Below are positions 9,109 to 18,286 of a stretch of DNA of 64,000 bases, piece by piece. Position numbers and translations under genes: made by a program. Every line of letters begins with the position of its first letter. Position 1 is the stretch's first letter. The notes beneath the pieces are model-generated. The model was given only the letters and a program-made list of their open reading frames with translations. It did no database searches and was not told where the DNA came from. Source of the DNA: Chloroflexota bacterium (GTDB lineage Bacteria > Chloroflexota > Anaerolineae > Anaerolineales > Villigracilaceae). The DNA lies in the NCBI GenBank assembly GCA_019873655.1, contig JAIOAU010000004.1:141982-205981 (forward strand). The letters run 5' to 3'.

Positions 9109-9999
9109 TCAGTCTTCGGCCTCCGGGATGACGCGGCGCAGTTTGCGCAGGGAGGGCAGTTCGCTCTCGTAGACGCGCTTCACGCCGTCGCCGAGGGCGG
9201 CCTCGGTGACGCGGATGTACTTGACCAGGCGCTCGAATCCGCCCGGCTCGACCGAGGCGGCCTGGTCGCTGCCCCACATGGCGCGGTCGAGGGTGAGATG
9301 GCGCTCGACCATGCAGGCGCCCAGCGCCACCGCCACCGCCGACGGCACCAGCCCGACCTCGTGGCCGGAGTAGCCGATCGGCGTTTCGGGGAATTCGCGG
9401 CGCAGGGTCTCGATCATGCGCAGGTTCAACTCGTCCGGCTCGCAGGGATAGGTGCTGGTGCAATGCATGACGACCAGGTCATGGCGGCCCAAGACCTCGA
9501 CGGCCCGGTGAATCTGCTCCATGGTGGACATGCCGGTCGAGAGGACGACCGGCTTGCCGGTGCGGCGCACGTAGCGCAGCAGATTGTGGTCGGTCAGCGA
9601 GGCGGAGGGGATTTTGTAGGCGGGCGTCTCGAACTGTTCCATGAAGTCCACCGAGGGTTCGTCCCAAACCGAGACCAGCCAGGGAATGCCCTTGAGGCGG
9701 CAGTAGCGGTCGATCTCGCGGTATTCGGCCTCGCCGAATTCCACTTTGCGGCGGTATTCCAGGTAGGTGATGTAGCCCCAGGGCGTCTCGCGCATCTGCT
9801 TTTGCTGCTCGGGGGGCGTGCAGATTTCGGGGGTGCGCTTCTGGAATTTGACCGCGTCCACCCCGGCGTGGACGGCGGCGTCGATCATCTGCTTGGCGAT
9901 TTCGAGGTCGCCGTTGTGGTTGATGCCAATCTCGGCGATTATGAAGGCGGGGTGGCCGTCGCCGACGAGTCGGTTGCCGATTTTGATTTCGCGTGACAT
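9109..9999 (-). CDS. neuB: NeuB-family nonulosonate synthase, short form without SAF domain
   Basis: The 296-residue TIM-barrel enzyme has IAEIGINHNG at 21-30, KFQ at 51-53, IPSASLTD at 130-137, STGMST at 154-159, HCTSTYP at 179-185 and IGYSGHE at 208-214. These are the conserved PEP- and sugar-binding blocks of N-acetylneuraminate/legionaminate synthases. It stops where the C-terminal antifreeze-like SAF domain would begin, and the next gene follows after one base. ATG at 9999 is preceded by AGGAGA at a good distance. It would condense a 6-carbon amino sugar with PEP to a 9-carbon acid. The actual substrate is uncertain. Confidence 0.85.
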   Translation of the reverse strand: MSREIKIGNRLVGDGHPAFIIAEIGINHNGDLEIAKQMIDAAVHAGVDAVKFQKRTPEICTPPEQQKQMRETPWGYITYLEYRRKVEFGEAEYREIDRYCRLKGIPWLVSVWDEPSVDFMEQFETPAYKIPSASLTDHNLLRYVRRTGKPVVLSTGMSTMEQIHRAVEVLGRHDLVVMHCTSTYPCEPDELNLRMIETLRREFPETPIGYSGHEVGLVPSAVAVALGACMVERHLTLDRAMWGSDQAASVEPGGFERLVKYIRVTEAALGDGVKRVYESELPSLRKLRRVIPEAED

Positions 10000-10097
10000 A
10001 GGGTCTCCTGTAAAAAAGGTTTGCATCGAATGATACGAATTGAATATTTTGTGCATCGAATGGCGCGAATTGTACGAAGCGGAATGATTCGTGCAAA
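10000..10097. repeat. Two degenerate copies of the GCATCGAAT repeat upstream of neuB
   Basis: This 98-base gap contains GCATCGAATGATACGAATTG at 10023-10042 and GCATCGAATGGCGCGAATTG at 10053-10072. They belong to the same family as the long array at 28001-28262, which also lies directly upstream of a neuB gene. AGGAGA near 10003-10008 (read on the minus strand) is the neuB ribosome-binding site. No gene is seen here. Confidence 0.7.
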
Positions 10098-11330
10098 TTA
10101 CGGCCGGGCGGCCAGTCTGGCCAGAATCATCTCGCACATTTCGCGCAGCGCGCCCTGACCGCCGGCGGCGCGCAGGACGTAATCGGCGGCGCGGCGCACC
10201 TCGGGGTAGGCGTCGGCGACGGCCACGGCCCAGCCGACGACCTCGAAGCAGGGCAGGTCGTTGACGTCGTTGCCGAGGTAGATGACCTCGGCCGGGTCCA
10301 GGCCGCGCTCGTTCAGCAGGGCGCGCAGGGCCTCGCCCTTGCCGTGAATGCCGACGCCGTGAACCGCCTGGACGCCCATCTTGCGAGCGCGGGCGGCGAC
10401 GACCGGATTCGGCTCGGACGAGAGAATCAACATCTCGACGCCGCGCCGCTCCAGTTCGCGCAGGTACATCGAGTCGGAGCGGTTGGCGGCCACCATCTCG
10501 CGGCCGGTCTCGTCGGTCCAGACGCGGTTGTCGGTCAGGACGCCGTCGAAGTCGCAGACGAGCAGGCGAATCCGCTCGGGCATCGGGCGGCGCGGGGCGG
10601 GGGTCACGATGTCCAGCCCGCTCCAGGCCAGGGCTTCGTAGCGCGCCCAGTCCTGGAGGTTGTCGATGTCCACCGTGTAACGCGGGTCGATGATCAGGGG
10701 GTAGACGACCTCGCCGGTCAGGGAATGTTTCTGGCGGATGGAGGCGGCGCGGATGGCGTCGATGTGGCCGGTCTGCCAGTAGGTGGGCGGCAGGGATTGG
10801 CGCGGGGCGTTGTAGGGTTCGGCCACGCCCTCCAGGCTGAGAAGGGGGCGCATCGGACGGTCGGGGCCGTCCACCCGCCACATCTTGAAGGGATTTTGGG
10901 CCGAGGGCACCACGCCGCGCACGCAGTCGGCGTCGGGATGGGCGCGCAGGAGGCGCACGGCCTCGTCCACCAGGCCGCGCGGGCGGATGGGCGAAGTGGG
11001 GCGCAATTGTACCACCACTTCCGGATGGTAATCCTCGTGCTCGGCCAGCCAGTCGAGGGCGTGCTCGAAGACCGGCAGGTCGGTGGTGTCGTCGCGGGCC
11101 AGTTCGGCGGGGCGCAGGAAGGGGGTCTCGGCCCCGAAGGCGCGGGCGACGGCGGCGATCTCCTCGTCGTCGGTGCTGACCAGGACGCGCGTCACCGTCT
11201 GCGCCTGGCGGGCGGCGGCGATGCTCCAGGCGATGAGCGGGTATCCGGCAAAGTCGCGGATGTTCTTGCGCGGGATGCCCTTCGAGCCGCCGCGCGCCGG
11301 AATGAGAGCCAGAACAGAATCAGGGTTCAT
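10098..11330 (-). CDS. neuA: Bifunctional CMP-nonulosonate cytidylyltransferase / HAD phosphatase
   Basis: The 410-residue protein is a fusion. Residues 1 to about 240 are a CMP-sialic/legionaminic acid synthetase with the CTP loop IPARGGSKGIPRKN at 10-23 and LRPTSPIRP near 109-117. From about 250 a HAD domain of the KDO-8-P phosphatase type follows, with DFDGVLTDN at 260-268, a Ser motif near 304, K331 and GNDVNDLP at 353-360. It should activate a nonulosonic acid with CTP, and the HAD part may dephosphorylate a nonulosonate-9-phosphate. ATG at 11330 was chosen over an upstream start because it directly follows the preceding stop and matches the family N-terminus. Confidence 0.88.
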   Translation of the reverse strand: MNPDSVLALIPARGGSKGIPRKNIRDFAGYPLIAWSIAAARQAQTVTRVLVSTDDEEIAAVARAFGAETPFLRPAELARDDTTDLPVFEHALDWLAEHEDYHPEVVVQLRPTSPIRPRGLVDEAVRLLRAHPDADCVRGVVPSAQNPFKMWRVDGPDRPMRPLLSLEGVAEPYNAPRQSLPPTYWQTGHIDAIRAASIRQKHSLTGEVVYPLIIDPRYTVDIDNLQDWARYEALAWSGLDIVTPAPRRPMPERIRLLVCDFDGVLTDNRVWTDETGREMVAANRSDSMYLRELERRGVEMLILSSEPNPVVAARARKMGVQAVHGVGIHGKGEALRALLNERGLDPAEVIYLGNDVNDLPCFEVVGWAVAVADAYPEVRRAADYVLRAAGGQGALREMCEMILARLAARP

Positions 11331-11334
11331 AGAA

Positions 11335-13347
11335 TCACCGGTGAGGATAACGGTAGAGGGTGTAATCGCCAAACTCGTCGAGCGGTTCGATACGGCGGGC
11401 GAACATCTGTTGATAGGGGTCGGTCTCGGTCAGAACGACCGGATGGCCGAAGACGTAGTCCAGGCCGAGGCAGTCGAGGAACTGGTCGCCGCGGCCGGCG
11501 CGCAGGCTGTGGAAGTACTCCGGGCTGTTGATGAGGCCGTCCAGGTTGACGACGACCCGGTCTTCGATGAAATAGCCCATCGCGCCGCTGCCGGTCAGGC
11601 CGATCAGCGACCCCGGTTCGGTGTGGGCCTCGAGGTAGCGGACGTAGGTAAAGTATTCGTGCTCGTCCGCCGGCCGGACGGGGAAACGGCGGACGGTCAT
11701 GGCCGTAAACGAGGCCAGCACGCCGACGAACAGGACGGCCAGCAGGCCGTTCCAGGCCAGCCGGCGCGCCGCCCCATCCCGCGCCAGCAGCAGGCGCAAA
11801 CTCTCGAGCAGCAGGGCCGCCAGCGTCACCGTGAAAAGCATCTCGCCGATCCAGTACCAGGTACGAATATGGACGTAACTGGTGGCGGTGTAACTGAAGA
11901 TGTGGGCGCACAGGCCGAGGCCCCAGGCAAACAGCCCCATCTCGCCCGCCGCCTGGCCGAACCATCGGCGATTCGGATAGATCAGGGCCGCCGCCAGCCC
12001 GGCCAACACCAGCAGGCCGGGGAGGAAAGCCAGATCAGCGGGGAGGAGACGGGAGGCGATGGCCTCCAGCCATTCGAACGGCGAGAGGGCCAGCAACCAG
12101 GGGCCGCGCGCCCCGAAGCCCAGCAGGGCCGCCAGGTCGCGGCGCGGCGCGCCGTAGAGGGTGAACGGCAGTTCGCCCCACCAGCGCTTGACCTGCCCGC
12201 TGACCGGCGTCCACAGGCCGACGGCCGCGTGACTCCACAACAGGTAGCCGCCCAGCAGGACGGTCACGGGGGCCAGACAGACCGCCGCCCGCTGGAAGGT
12301 CTCCTTCCAGAACGACCGCGCCGCGGTCGTCTCCCCCGGCGAGGGGACGGCCAGCAGACGAATCAGCAGACTGCCGCCGAAGACCAGCGCCCCGGCGATG
12401 GGAATCACCGAGCGGGGCAGCGACTCGAAGACGCCCAGGCGCTGCAAAGCGAGGAGCACGCCGCCGAGGACGAACGTCGCTGCCAGGACGGCAACCGCCA
12501 GGGCGCGGACTTGCCTCCCGCGGCCGCCCGCCCCGGCCGGGCGGTAGAGTCCGAGCGCCAGAAAGGCCAGCGGATAGAGCAGGAAACCCAGCCCCACCAG
12601 CCAGGGGAGCGAGACGCTGTTCTGGAGGTACACCGCCCCCGCTTCCAGGCGGATGTAGTAGGCCAGCAGCCCGGCCAGGAAGACGACGCCCAGGTCGCCG
12701 ATCAGCGCCGTCCGCAAGAAGCGGCCATAGGGGGCCAGGACCGCCCAGGCGCACAGGATCAGGACGAGGAAGATGTTGTCGAGGCGGGCCAGGACGGCCA
12801 GGCCGCCCGCCAGGCCGACGAGCGCCAGGCGGCGCGGCGAGATTTGCGCCTCGGTCGCCAGAGACGCCAGCCAGACGAGAGTCAGGGCGTTGACGGCGCT
12901 CTCCAGTCCCTGCTGGGCGACGACGCCGTGGATGGGCGGGGCGAAGACCCAGACGACCGCCGCCAGCGCCGCCACCCAGCCCGAAACCGCCCGCCGCAGC
13001 AGACGCGCCAGCAGGACGCCCGTCCCGGCGTGGAGCAGCGAGGCGACGACCACCAGGACGCGCAGCGGCAGAATCAGGTCGAAGCGGGCCAGGGCGAAGA
13101 CCGGCAGGCAGATCAGCATCCAGAGCGGATGGAAGCCGTTGGTCGGGTTGATTCCGTCGAAGGTCAGGCCGCGGCCGGCGACCACATTTTCGGCGACCTT
13201 GTAATAGTAGAAGGCGTCGTCGCTGGAGTACCAGTTGAGCAGACTGTCGGCAGGCAGGAGGGCCACGTAGAGGCCGGCAGCCAGGCCGAGGGTCAGCAGG
13301 CCGATTTCGAACCAGCGGGGGGCGAGTCGCTTCCAGTCCATCTTCAT
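11335..13347 (-). CDS. GT-C type membrane glycosyltransferase-like protein
   Basis: The protein has 670 residues with many hydrophobic segments and, just after the first one, SSDDAFYYYKVAENVVAG (from 41). The acidic pair in the first outer loop is the pattern of polyprenol-sugar-dependent GT-C enzymes related to GT39/GT83/GT87. Such enzymes use lipid-linked sugars on the outer face of the membrane, for instance to decorate a glycan or protein. The length and the C-terminal soluble tail are typical of Anaerolineae proteins of this kind (family knowledge). The acceptor is unknown. Confidence 0.7.
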   Translation of the reverse strand: MKMDWKRLAPRWFEIGLLTLGLAAGLYVALLPADSLLNWYSSDDAFYYYKVAENVVAGRGLTFDGINPTNGFHPLWMLICLPVFALARFDLILPLRVLVVVASLLHAGTGVLLARLLRRAVSGWVAALAAVVWVFAPPIHGVVAQQGLESAVNALTLVWLASLATEAQISPRRLALVGLAGGLAVLARLDNIFLVLILCAWAVLAPYGRFLRTALIGDLGVVFLAGLLAYYIRLEAGAVYLQNSVSLPWLVGLGFLLYPLAFLALGLYRPAGAGGRGRQVRALAVAVLAATFVLGGVLLALQRLGVFESLPRSVIPIAGALVFGGSLLIRLLAVPSPGETTAARSFWKETFQRAAVCLAPVTVLLGGYLLWSHAAVGLWTPVSGQVKRWWGELPFTLYGAPRRDLAALLGFGARGPWLLALSPFEWLEAIASRLLPADLAFLPGLLVLAGLAAALIYPNRRWFGQAAGEMGLFAWGLGLCAHIFSYTATSYVHIRTWYWIGEMLFTVTLAALLLESLRLLLARDGAARRLAWNGLLAVLFVGVLASFTAMTVRRFPVRPADEHEYFTYVRYLEAHTEPGSLIGLTGSGAMGYFIEDRVVVNLDGLINSPEYFHSLRAGRGDQFLDCLGLDYVFGHPVVLTETDPYQQMFARRIEPLDEFGDYTLYRYPHR

Positions 13348-13350
13348 GTC

Positions 13351-14181
13351 TCACCAGGCGGTCCAGCCGCCGTCCACGATGAGATTGCCGCCGGTCATGT
13401 AGGAGGAGGCGTCGGAGGCCAGGAAGAGCAGGGCGCCGTTCATCTCGTCCTTGCGCGCCATCCGCCCGAGGATGGTCTTGGCCGAGTAGTTGGCGACGAA
13501 GGTCTCATCGTGGTTGTTGTAGACGCCGCCGGGGGTCAGGGCGTTGACGCGGATTTCAGTGCCCATGTAGTAGGCGGCCAGGTACTTGGTGAAGCCGAGC
13601 ACGCCGGCCTTGGTGACGGTGTAATAGACCGGCTTGTAGGCCAGGCGCTTGCCGTCTTTGATGTAGATGCGCTGGTCGGGGCCGTTCAGGCCGTAGGTGG
13701 AGCAGATGTTGATGATGCTGCCCTTCTTGCCCTGGGCCAGCATCGGCTTGACGCAGGCCTGGGTGACCAGGAACATGCCGGTCAGGTTGACGTCCAGGGC
13801 GGCCCGCCACTGCTCGAGGGGGTAGTCCTCGAAAGCGCCGGGGGTCAGGCCGCGCGCCAGGGCTTCGGGGTCGAACTTGGGATCGAGGGCGGCCGAGTTG
13901 ACCAGGATGTCGAGGCGGCCGAAAGCGTCCAGGGTCGCCTCGACCAGGGCGGCGCAGGAGGCCGGGTCGGCGACGTTGAGGGGGAACGACATCGCCCGAT
14001 GACCGGCCGCGCCCAGGGCGCGCGCCGTCTCCTCGGCCGGACCCGCCGCCAGGTCGGCGACGACGACCGCCGCGCCGGCCTCGGCCAGGGTGCGGCAGAA
14101 CTCGCGGCCGAGTTGCCCCGCCCCGCCGGTGACGACCGCGACGCGGTCTTTGAGGCTGAATTTATCGAAGATGGTGCTCAT
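13351..14181 (-). CDS. SDR oxidoreductase in nonulosonate module (PtmA-like)
   Basis: The 276-residue classical short-chain dehydrogenase/reductase has the cofactor loop TGGAGQLG at 18-25, NSAA near 95-98, a Ser in ICSTYG at 161 and the catalytic YTVTK at 187-191, ending with the usual GGNLIVDGGWTAW. Similar SDRs (PtmA type) accompany neuA/neuB genes in flagellin and capsule nonulosonate clusters. Here it is encoded two genes upstream of neuA, separated by a GT-C gene. AAAGGAG precedes ATG at 14181. The reaction is not predictable beyond NAD(P)-dependent alcohol/ketone chemistry. Confidence 0.75.
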   Translation of the reverse strand: MSTIFDKFSLKDRVAVVTGGAGQLGREFCRTLAEAGAAVVVADLAAGPAEETARALGAAGHRAMSFPLNVADPASCAALVEATLDAFGRLDILVNSAALDPKFDPEALARGLTPGAFEDYPLEQWRAALDVNLTGMFLVTQACVKPMLAQGKKGSIINICSTYGLNGPDQRIYIKDGKRLAYKPVYYTVTKAGVLGFTKYLAAYYMGTEIRVNALTPGGVYNNHDETFVANYSAKTILGRMARKDEMNGALLFLASDASSYMTGGNLIVDGGWTAW

Positions 14182-14185
14182 GAGT

Positions 14186-14872
14186 TCACTCCTTTGGATT
14201 GCGTTCGCGCCGCCAGGTGATGCCTTCCTTGATGACGCCGGCCGGGTTGCCGGCCAGGATGACGCCCGGCGGGCAGGATTTGGTCACCACCGCGCCGGCG
14301 GCGATGACGGAGTCGCGCCCGATCTCGACGCCCTTCAAGACGATAGCGTGGGCGGCGATCCAGACGTGATCGCCGATGACGATGTCGCGGGCCGGGTTGA
14401 GGCGCTGGCCGCTGGCGGCGTCGAGGATGGCGTGGCTGTCGCTGGCGCGGAGTTCGATGTCGTTGGCGAACATGCAGTCGCGGCCGATGACCACCTTCGT
14501 GCCGGGTTCGTCCACCACGATGTGGGCCTCGACCATGGTGGTGTTGTCGCCGATTTCGAGCCGGCCGTTCTCGTCCTCGAACCAGAAGACGCCGCCGCGG
14601 CTGACGCGGCAGTTGCGGCCGAAGATCAGTCGGTGGCCCGAACCGCGCATGCGGACCTTCAGATGAGCGAGGTAACTGCCCTCGCCGACGATGATTTCAT
14701 TGTCGTCGCCGACGATGTCCAGTTCGACGCGGATGAGCGTCGCCCCCTCGGCCTGCAGGCGGTTGCCGCGCCCGCGGATGAGCGGCAGGACCGGGCCGCC
14801 GAAGGTCTGCCAAAAGCGGTGGCCCCAAGAGGGAAAGTATTTCAGCAAAAAGCGCAAGACGAAGGCGGACAT
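14186..14872 (-). CDS. Left-handed beta-helix (hexapeptide) acyltransferase
   Basis: The 228-residue protein contains many hexapeptide repeats, for example VGDDNEIIVGEGSYLAHLKV, IGDNTTMVEA, IGDHVWIAAHAIVLKGVEIG and DSVIAAGAVVTK. The C-terminal block matches the WcaF/maltose-O-acetyltransferase style of xenobiotic/saccharide acetyltransferases (GAVVTK...AGNPAGVIKEG). It probably O-acetylates a sugar of the surface glycan from acetyl-CoA. It sits between a Gfo/Idh/MocA gene and the PtmA-like SDR gene, so a nonulosonate or a neighbouring sugar is a likely acceptor (inference). Confidence 0.8.
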   Translation of the reverse strand: MSAFVLRFLLKYFPSWGHRFWQTFGGPVLPLIRGRGNRLQAEGATLIRVELDIVGDDNEIIVGEGSYLAHLKVRMRGSGHRLIFGRNCRVSRGGVFWFEDENGRLEIGDNTTMVEAHIVVDEPGTKVVIGRDCMFANDIELRASDSHAILDAASGQRLNPARDIVIGDHVWIAAHAIVLKGVEIGRDSVIAAGAVVTKSCPPGVILAGNPAGVIKEGITWRRERNPKE

Positions 14873-14877
14873 TCTTC

Positions 14878-15876
14878 TCAGTCCTCTCCTCTCAGGGGAA
14901 TCAGGCGTCCTTCCGCCGCCGACTGCAAAGCCGCCAGCGAGAGGCGCAGGGCGGCCAGGCCGTCGTCCAGGGTGCAGAGCGGCTGGGCTTGGCGGCGCGC
15001 CACCGCCAGGAAATGGCGCATTTCTTCGAGGAACATGACGTTGCGCTCGAAGTCCGGCGGGGCGGGGTAGTCCTCCCAGGTCTTGCTCGCCGGCAGGTAG
15101 CGGCGCAGCAGGCCGCTGGCGTTGTCCCAGGTCAGCGTCCCTTCGCTACCGATGATCTCCCAGCGGTGACTCGGCGGCTGCTGAATCATGTTGAGGTGAA
15201 TGCTGCCCAGCGCGCCGCTGGCGAAGCGCAGGCCGATCTCGGCCGTGTCGTCCACGTCCACGCCCAGGCCGCCGAGGGTGTCGGCGAAAGCCCAGAGCGA
15301 AGCGACCGGCCCGACCAGCCAGGGGATGTAGTCGAGCGAGTGGCATTGGGTCAGCACGACGCCGCCGCCCAGGTCGGCGCGGGCGGCGTAGCCCTGGCGG
15401 TAGTCCTCCCAGGGATGCCAGGCGGGGAGGTACTCGCCGAAGTGGACGCGCGCCGCCAGGACGCGGCCGATGGCCCCCTCGGCGAGGAGTTGGCGCGCCT
15501 TCTGCAGGGTGGGATGGAAGCGGAACTGAAAGCCGACCAGGATGGGGCTGCCGCTGCGCGCCGCCGCGGCGGCCAGGTCGTCCACCCGCGCCAGGGAGTG
15601 CGAGACCGGCTTTTCGAGCAGGATGGCGCAGCCCGCCTCGGCGGCCGGGATGGCGACGTCGAGGTGCAGAGCGGTCGGGTTGGAGACGATGACGGCGTCC
15701 GGTTTGCGGGCCAGGGCGGCGCGCAGGTCGGTCTCGACCGGCAGGCCGGCCAGTTCGTCGTCCGGCAGGGTGGCGCGGCCGGTGCGGTAGAGCAGGATGT
15801 CGTCCTCGCCCAGGGCGCGCAGGTTGCGCAGGTGACGGCGTCCGATGGAACCGAGTCCGGCGATCAGGAATTTCAT
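14878..15876 (-). CDS. Gfo/Idh/MocA family sugar oxidoreductase
   Basis: The 332-residue protein starts with a Rossmann loop GLGSIGRRH at 7-15 and has the family motif EKP at 88-90 (LLEKPVSH), followed by FQFRFHPTLQKAR. It should be an NAD(P)-dependent oxidoreductase acting on a nucleotide-activated or free sugar. Relatives occur in nonulosonate and diacetamido-uronate pathways. The start ATG at 15876 overlaps the upstream stop by ATGA. A longer upstream frame would run into the preceding gene and was rejected. Confidence 0.82.
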   Translation of the reverse strand: MKFLIAGLGSIGRRHLRNLRALGEDDILLYRTGRATLPDDELAGLPVETDLRAALARKPDAVIVSNPTALHLDVAIPAAEAGCAILLEKPVSHSLARVDDLAAAAARSGSPILVGFQFRFHPTLQKARQLLAEGAIGRVLAARVHFGEYLPAWHPWEDYRQGYAARADLGGGVVLTQCHSLDYIPWLVGPVASLWAFADTLGGLGVDVDDTAEIGLRFASGALGSIHLNMIQQPPSHRWEIIGSEGTLTWDNASGLLRRYLPASKTWEDYPAPPDFERNVMFLEEMRHFLAVARRQAQPLCTLDDGLAALRLSLAALQSAAEGRLIPLRGED

Positions 15877-17327
15877 GAGGCGGTCCTTTCGAGGAATTGC
15901 AGGAAGTATTCGCCCGTGCGGCGGCCGGCCGAACCGTCGGTGAAGGTGCATTCGGCTTCGATGAAGCGGCGGCGCGCCGCGCTGTCGGCTTGCGGGTCGC
16001 GCAGGTAAGCGTTGACGTGCTGGCGGATTTGCTCGCGGTCGACGGCCACCCGCCCCGCCCCGGCCTGGCGGAAGCGCAGGTGGGTCGGCCAGTCGCCGAT
16101 GGCGGTGAGGGGCAGCGAATAGACCCCCGGCAGATTCCAGCCGCCGGGCGTGTCGATGGTCACGCTGACGATGGGGCGGTCGTGGATGGCGGCCTCGACC
16201 ACCATGGTGGAATAGACGGTCAGGAAGACATCAGCGTAGGCGAGCATGGAGGCCTTTTCGGGCATGTCCTCGCCCGAATAGTGGCCCAGGCTGGCGGTCA
16301 GCGGGGCCGGTTCGACCAGGTGGACGTGCGGCGTCTGCCGGACGAGGGCGCGGACGCGCTCGGCCTCCTGTTCGAAGCGCGAGCCGGGGCGGAAGTGGTT
16401 GGGGTGCAGGCGGATGAGCAACTGGCAGGGGAAGTCCAGTTCGTCGCGGCTGACCAGGTCGGCCAGGGCGGCGATGTTGGGGAAGTTGGGCGAGAAGGTC
16501 TCGAAACTGCAGGCATAGGCCAGGAGTTTGCGCTGCGGGTCGAGGCCGTGCTGGCGGAAGTACTCGTCGCGGCCGATGAGCCAGGAGCGGCGGAAGTAGC
16601 CGTCGTAGGAGGGGATGCCGGTGATGGCCACCCGCTCCGGCGGCCAGTCCGCGCCGAGGACCAGTTCTTCCTTCTGGACCTCCGACCAGCAGGTGATGGT
16701 ATCCACCGGCGCGCCGTTCAGCCGGTAACTGGAGGGATTGTCCCAGCCGACGATGACCGCCGCGGTCGGGACGCCGCGGGCGGCGGCTTCGCGCAGCAGG
16801 TAACGATCCCAGCGCCAGCCGGGGGTGCTGGCGATGACCAGGGCCGGGCGGTGCTGCTCGAACAGGTCGGCGTACAGGTTGGGCTGGAAGCGGTTCTGGG
16901 CGCGCACGACCAGGCGGCGGGCCAGGCGGGAGCGGCGCATCAGCCAGACGGCGGCGCGCACGTAGGGCAGAATCCAGCGGTCGCGCTGACGCATGCCGCT
17001 GATGGCCATGTTGAAATTGCCATCGATGGCTTTGACATTCACCCGCTTCGAGCCGCCCACCCAGCGCAGGAGGTGCAGCCACTGCTGAAGAACTGGCTGA
17101 TAAGTCTCGTAATAGGTCTGGCACTGGCGGGCGCGCATGCCGACCACCGTCAGGCCGGGGCGGCCGAACTTGCGGGCGATGACCTCCTGCGAGTCGTCTT
17201 CCACCAGCAGGATGACCTCCACGCCGGCCTCCAGCAGCGTCGCAACGACCTCGGACTGGAGGAAATAAATCAGAGCCAGGCCGTGGTCGGCGCAGATGAA
17301 GACGCGTTTGCCTTTCACAGACGACAT
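15873..17327 (-). CDS. CDP-glycerol-transferase-like GT-B protein
   Basis: The 484-residue protein shows the C-terminal pattern LLIRLHPNHFR, EKASMLAYADVFLTVYST, VVEAAIHDRPIVSV. It resembles CDP-glycerol glycerophosphotransferase and UDP-GlcNAc 2-epimerase-fold transferases of capsule clusters. The RLHP element is shared with the gene products at 7515-9107 and 30466-32076. ATG at 17327 was preferred to an in-frame ATG at 17345 because GTGGAG lies upstream of it and nothing similar precedes the earlier one. Role: probable transferase of the locus, with unknown donor. Confidence 0.6.
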   Translation of the reverse strand: MSSVKGKRVFICADHGLALIYFLQSEVVATLLEAGVEVILLVEDDSQEVIARKFGRPGLTVVGMRARQCQTYYETYQPVLQQWLHLLRWVGGSKRVNVKAIDGNFNMAISGMRQRDRWILPYVRAAVWLMRRSRLARRLVVRAQNRFQPNLYADLFEQHRPALVIASTPGWRWDRYLLREAAARGVPTAAVIVGWDNPSSYRLNGAPVDTITCWSEVQKEELVLGADWPPERVAITGIPSYDGYFRRSWLIGRDEYFRQHGLDPQRKLLAYACSFETFSPNFPNIAALADLVSRDELDFPCQLLIRLHPNHFRPGSRFEQEAERVRALVRQTPHVHLVEPAPLTASLGHYSGEDMPEKASMLAYADVFLTVYSTMVVEAAIHDRPIVSVTIDTPGGWNLPGVYSLPLTAIGDWPTHLRFRQAGAGRVAVDREQIRQHVNAYLRDPQADSAARRRFIEAECTFTDGSAGRRTGEYFLQFLERTAS

Positions 17328-17334
17328 GTCGTCT

Positions 17335-18282
17335 CTACTCCACATTATGGAAGAACAACTCGAACAGCCGTTGATAGAGCCACAGCAGGACGTGGCGGAC
17401 GCCCGGCAGGTGAACCAGCCGCCGCAGGAGTTTCGGCCGGCGGCGCGGCGCGGACGGCCGGGCGGCGGTCTCCGGCTGGTTGCCCAGGTGGCGGACGTAG
17501 GCGCGGGTGCCGGTCAGGCGCAGGTAGCCCAGGTCGTTGATCCTCTGGTCGAGGATGCGTTCGCCGCGCATCGGCGCGCCGGAGGGCAGCGGCAGGATTT
17601 TCTGCAGGACTTCGCGCGGGGCAACGAATTGGAAATGTCCGGCCCCGATCAGGGCCTGGCGGCCGCCGTATTCGAGCAGATAATCTTTGCCGGCCTGGTA
17701 CATCTGGCGGGCTTTGGCCTCGTCCCAGCCCAGGCTGAGGGCGTGCGCCAGATAGTCTTCCCACAGGATGAAAACGCCCTCCCGCAAGACGTTCTGGCTT
17801 CGGCCCCACTCCTGCGAGGCGGTCAGGACCTCGGGCGGGTTGCGCACCGGACAGCCGGTGACCATGCCCACGTTGGGGAACGCCTCGAAGATCGAGAGGG
17901 CATCCTCGAACCAGCCGGGGCGGAAGAGGATGTCAGCATCGGCGTAGGCGATGTACTTGCCCTGGGCGGCGCCGAACATGTAGTTCCAGGCGCCGATCTT
18001 GCCGATGTTGGTGTCGGAGAGGACCAGGTACTGGATGCGGTCGGCGGTCAGTTCGTCGAACAGGTAGCGGCGCGCCTCGGCGCAACTGTGATTGTCGAAG
18101 ACCATCAGGTCGAACGGGACAGAGGTCGCAGCGCGGATGCTTTCCAAGCAAGTCTTGAGGACTTCCAGGCTCTGGGCGTGATAGCCGGCCAACACCGGAA
18201 TGAAGTTGACGACCACGATGGAGAGGTCTTTGGGCTGGGCCACCCCAAAGATTTGCTTGGCAGGATTCTGACCGACCCGCAT
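17335..18282 (-). CDS. Glycosyltransferase family 2, paralogue of the product of 22412-23383
   Basis: This is a 315-residue GT-A protein with VVVNFIPVLAGY at the N-terminus, MVFDNHSC at 60-67, LSDTNIGKIGAWN at 88-100 and the metal-binding YADADILFRPGW around 113-124. Nearly the same succession of motifs occurs in the protein encoded at 22412-23383, so the two are clear paralogues. ATG at 18282 follows an almost perfect GGAGGTAA, which overlaps the stop codon of the preceding gene. A longer frame from 18342 lacks such a site. Confidence 0.82.
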   Translation of the reverse strand: MRVGQNPAKQIFGVAQPKDLSIVVVNFIPVLAGYHAQSLEVLKTCLESIRAATSVPFDLMVFDNHSCAEARRYLFDELTADRIQYLVLSDTNIGKIGAWNYMFGAAQGKYIAYADADILFRPGWFEDALSIFEAFPNVGMVTGCPVRNPPEVLTASQEWGRSQNVLREGVFILWEDYLAHALSLGWDEAKARQMYQAGKDYLLEYGGRQALIGAGHFQFVAPREVLQKILPLPSGAPMRGERILDQRINDLGYLRLTGTRAYVRHLGNQPETAARPSAPRRRPKLLRRLVHLPGVRHVLLWLYQRLFELFFHNVE

Positions 18283-18286
18283 GCGG

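Noticed and set aside
11083..14220. A 1045-codon open frame on the plus strand opposite the neuA, GT-C and SDR genes
   Set aside because: It is Gln/Arg/Asp/Gly-rich without domains and exactly covers well-recognised minus-strand genes. High G+C leaves the antisense frame free of stops.
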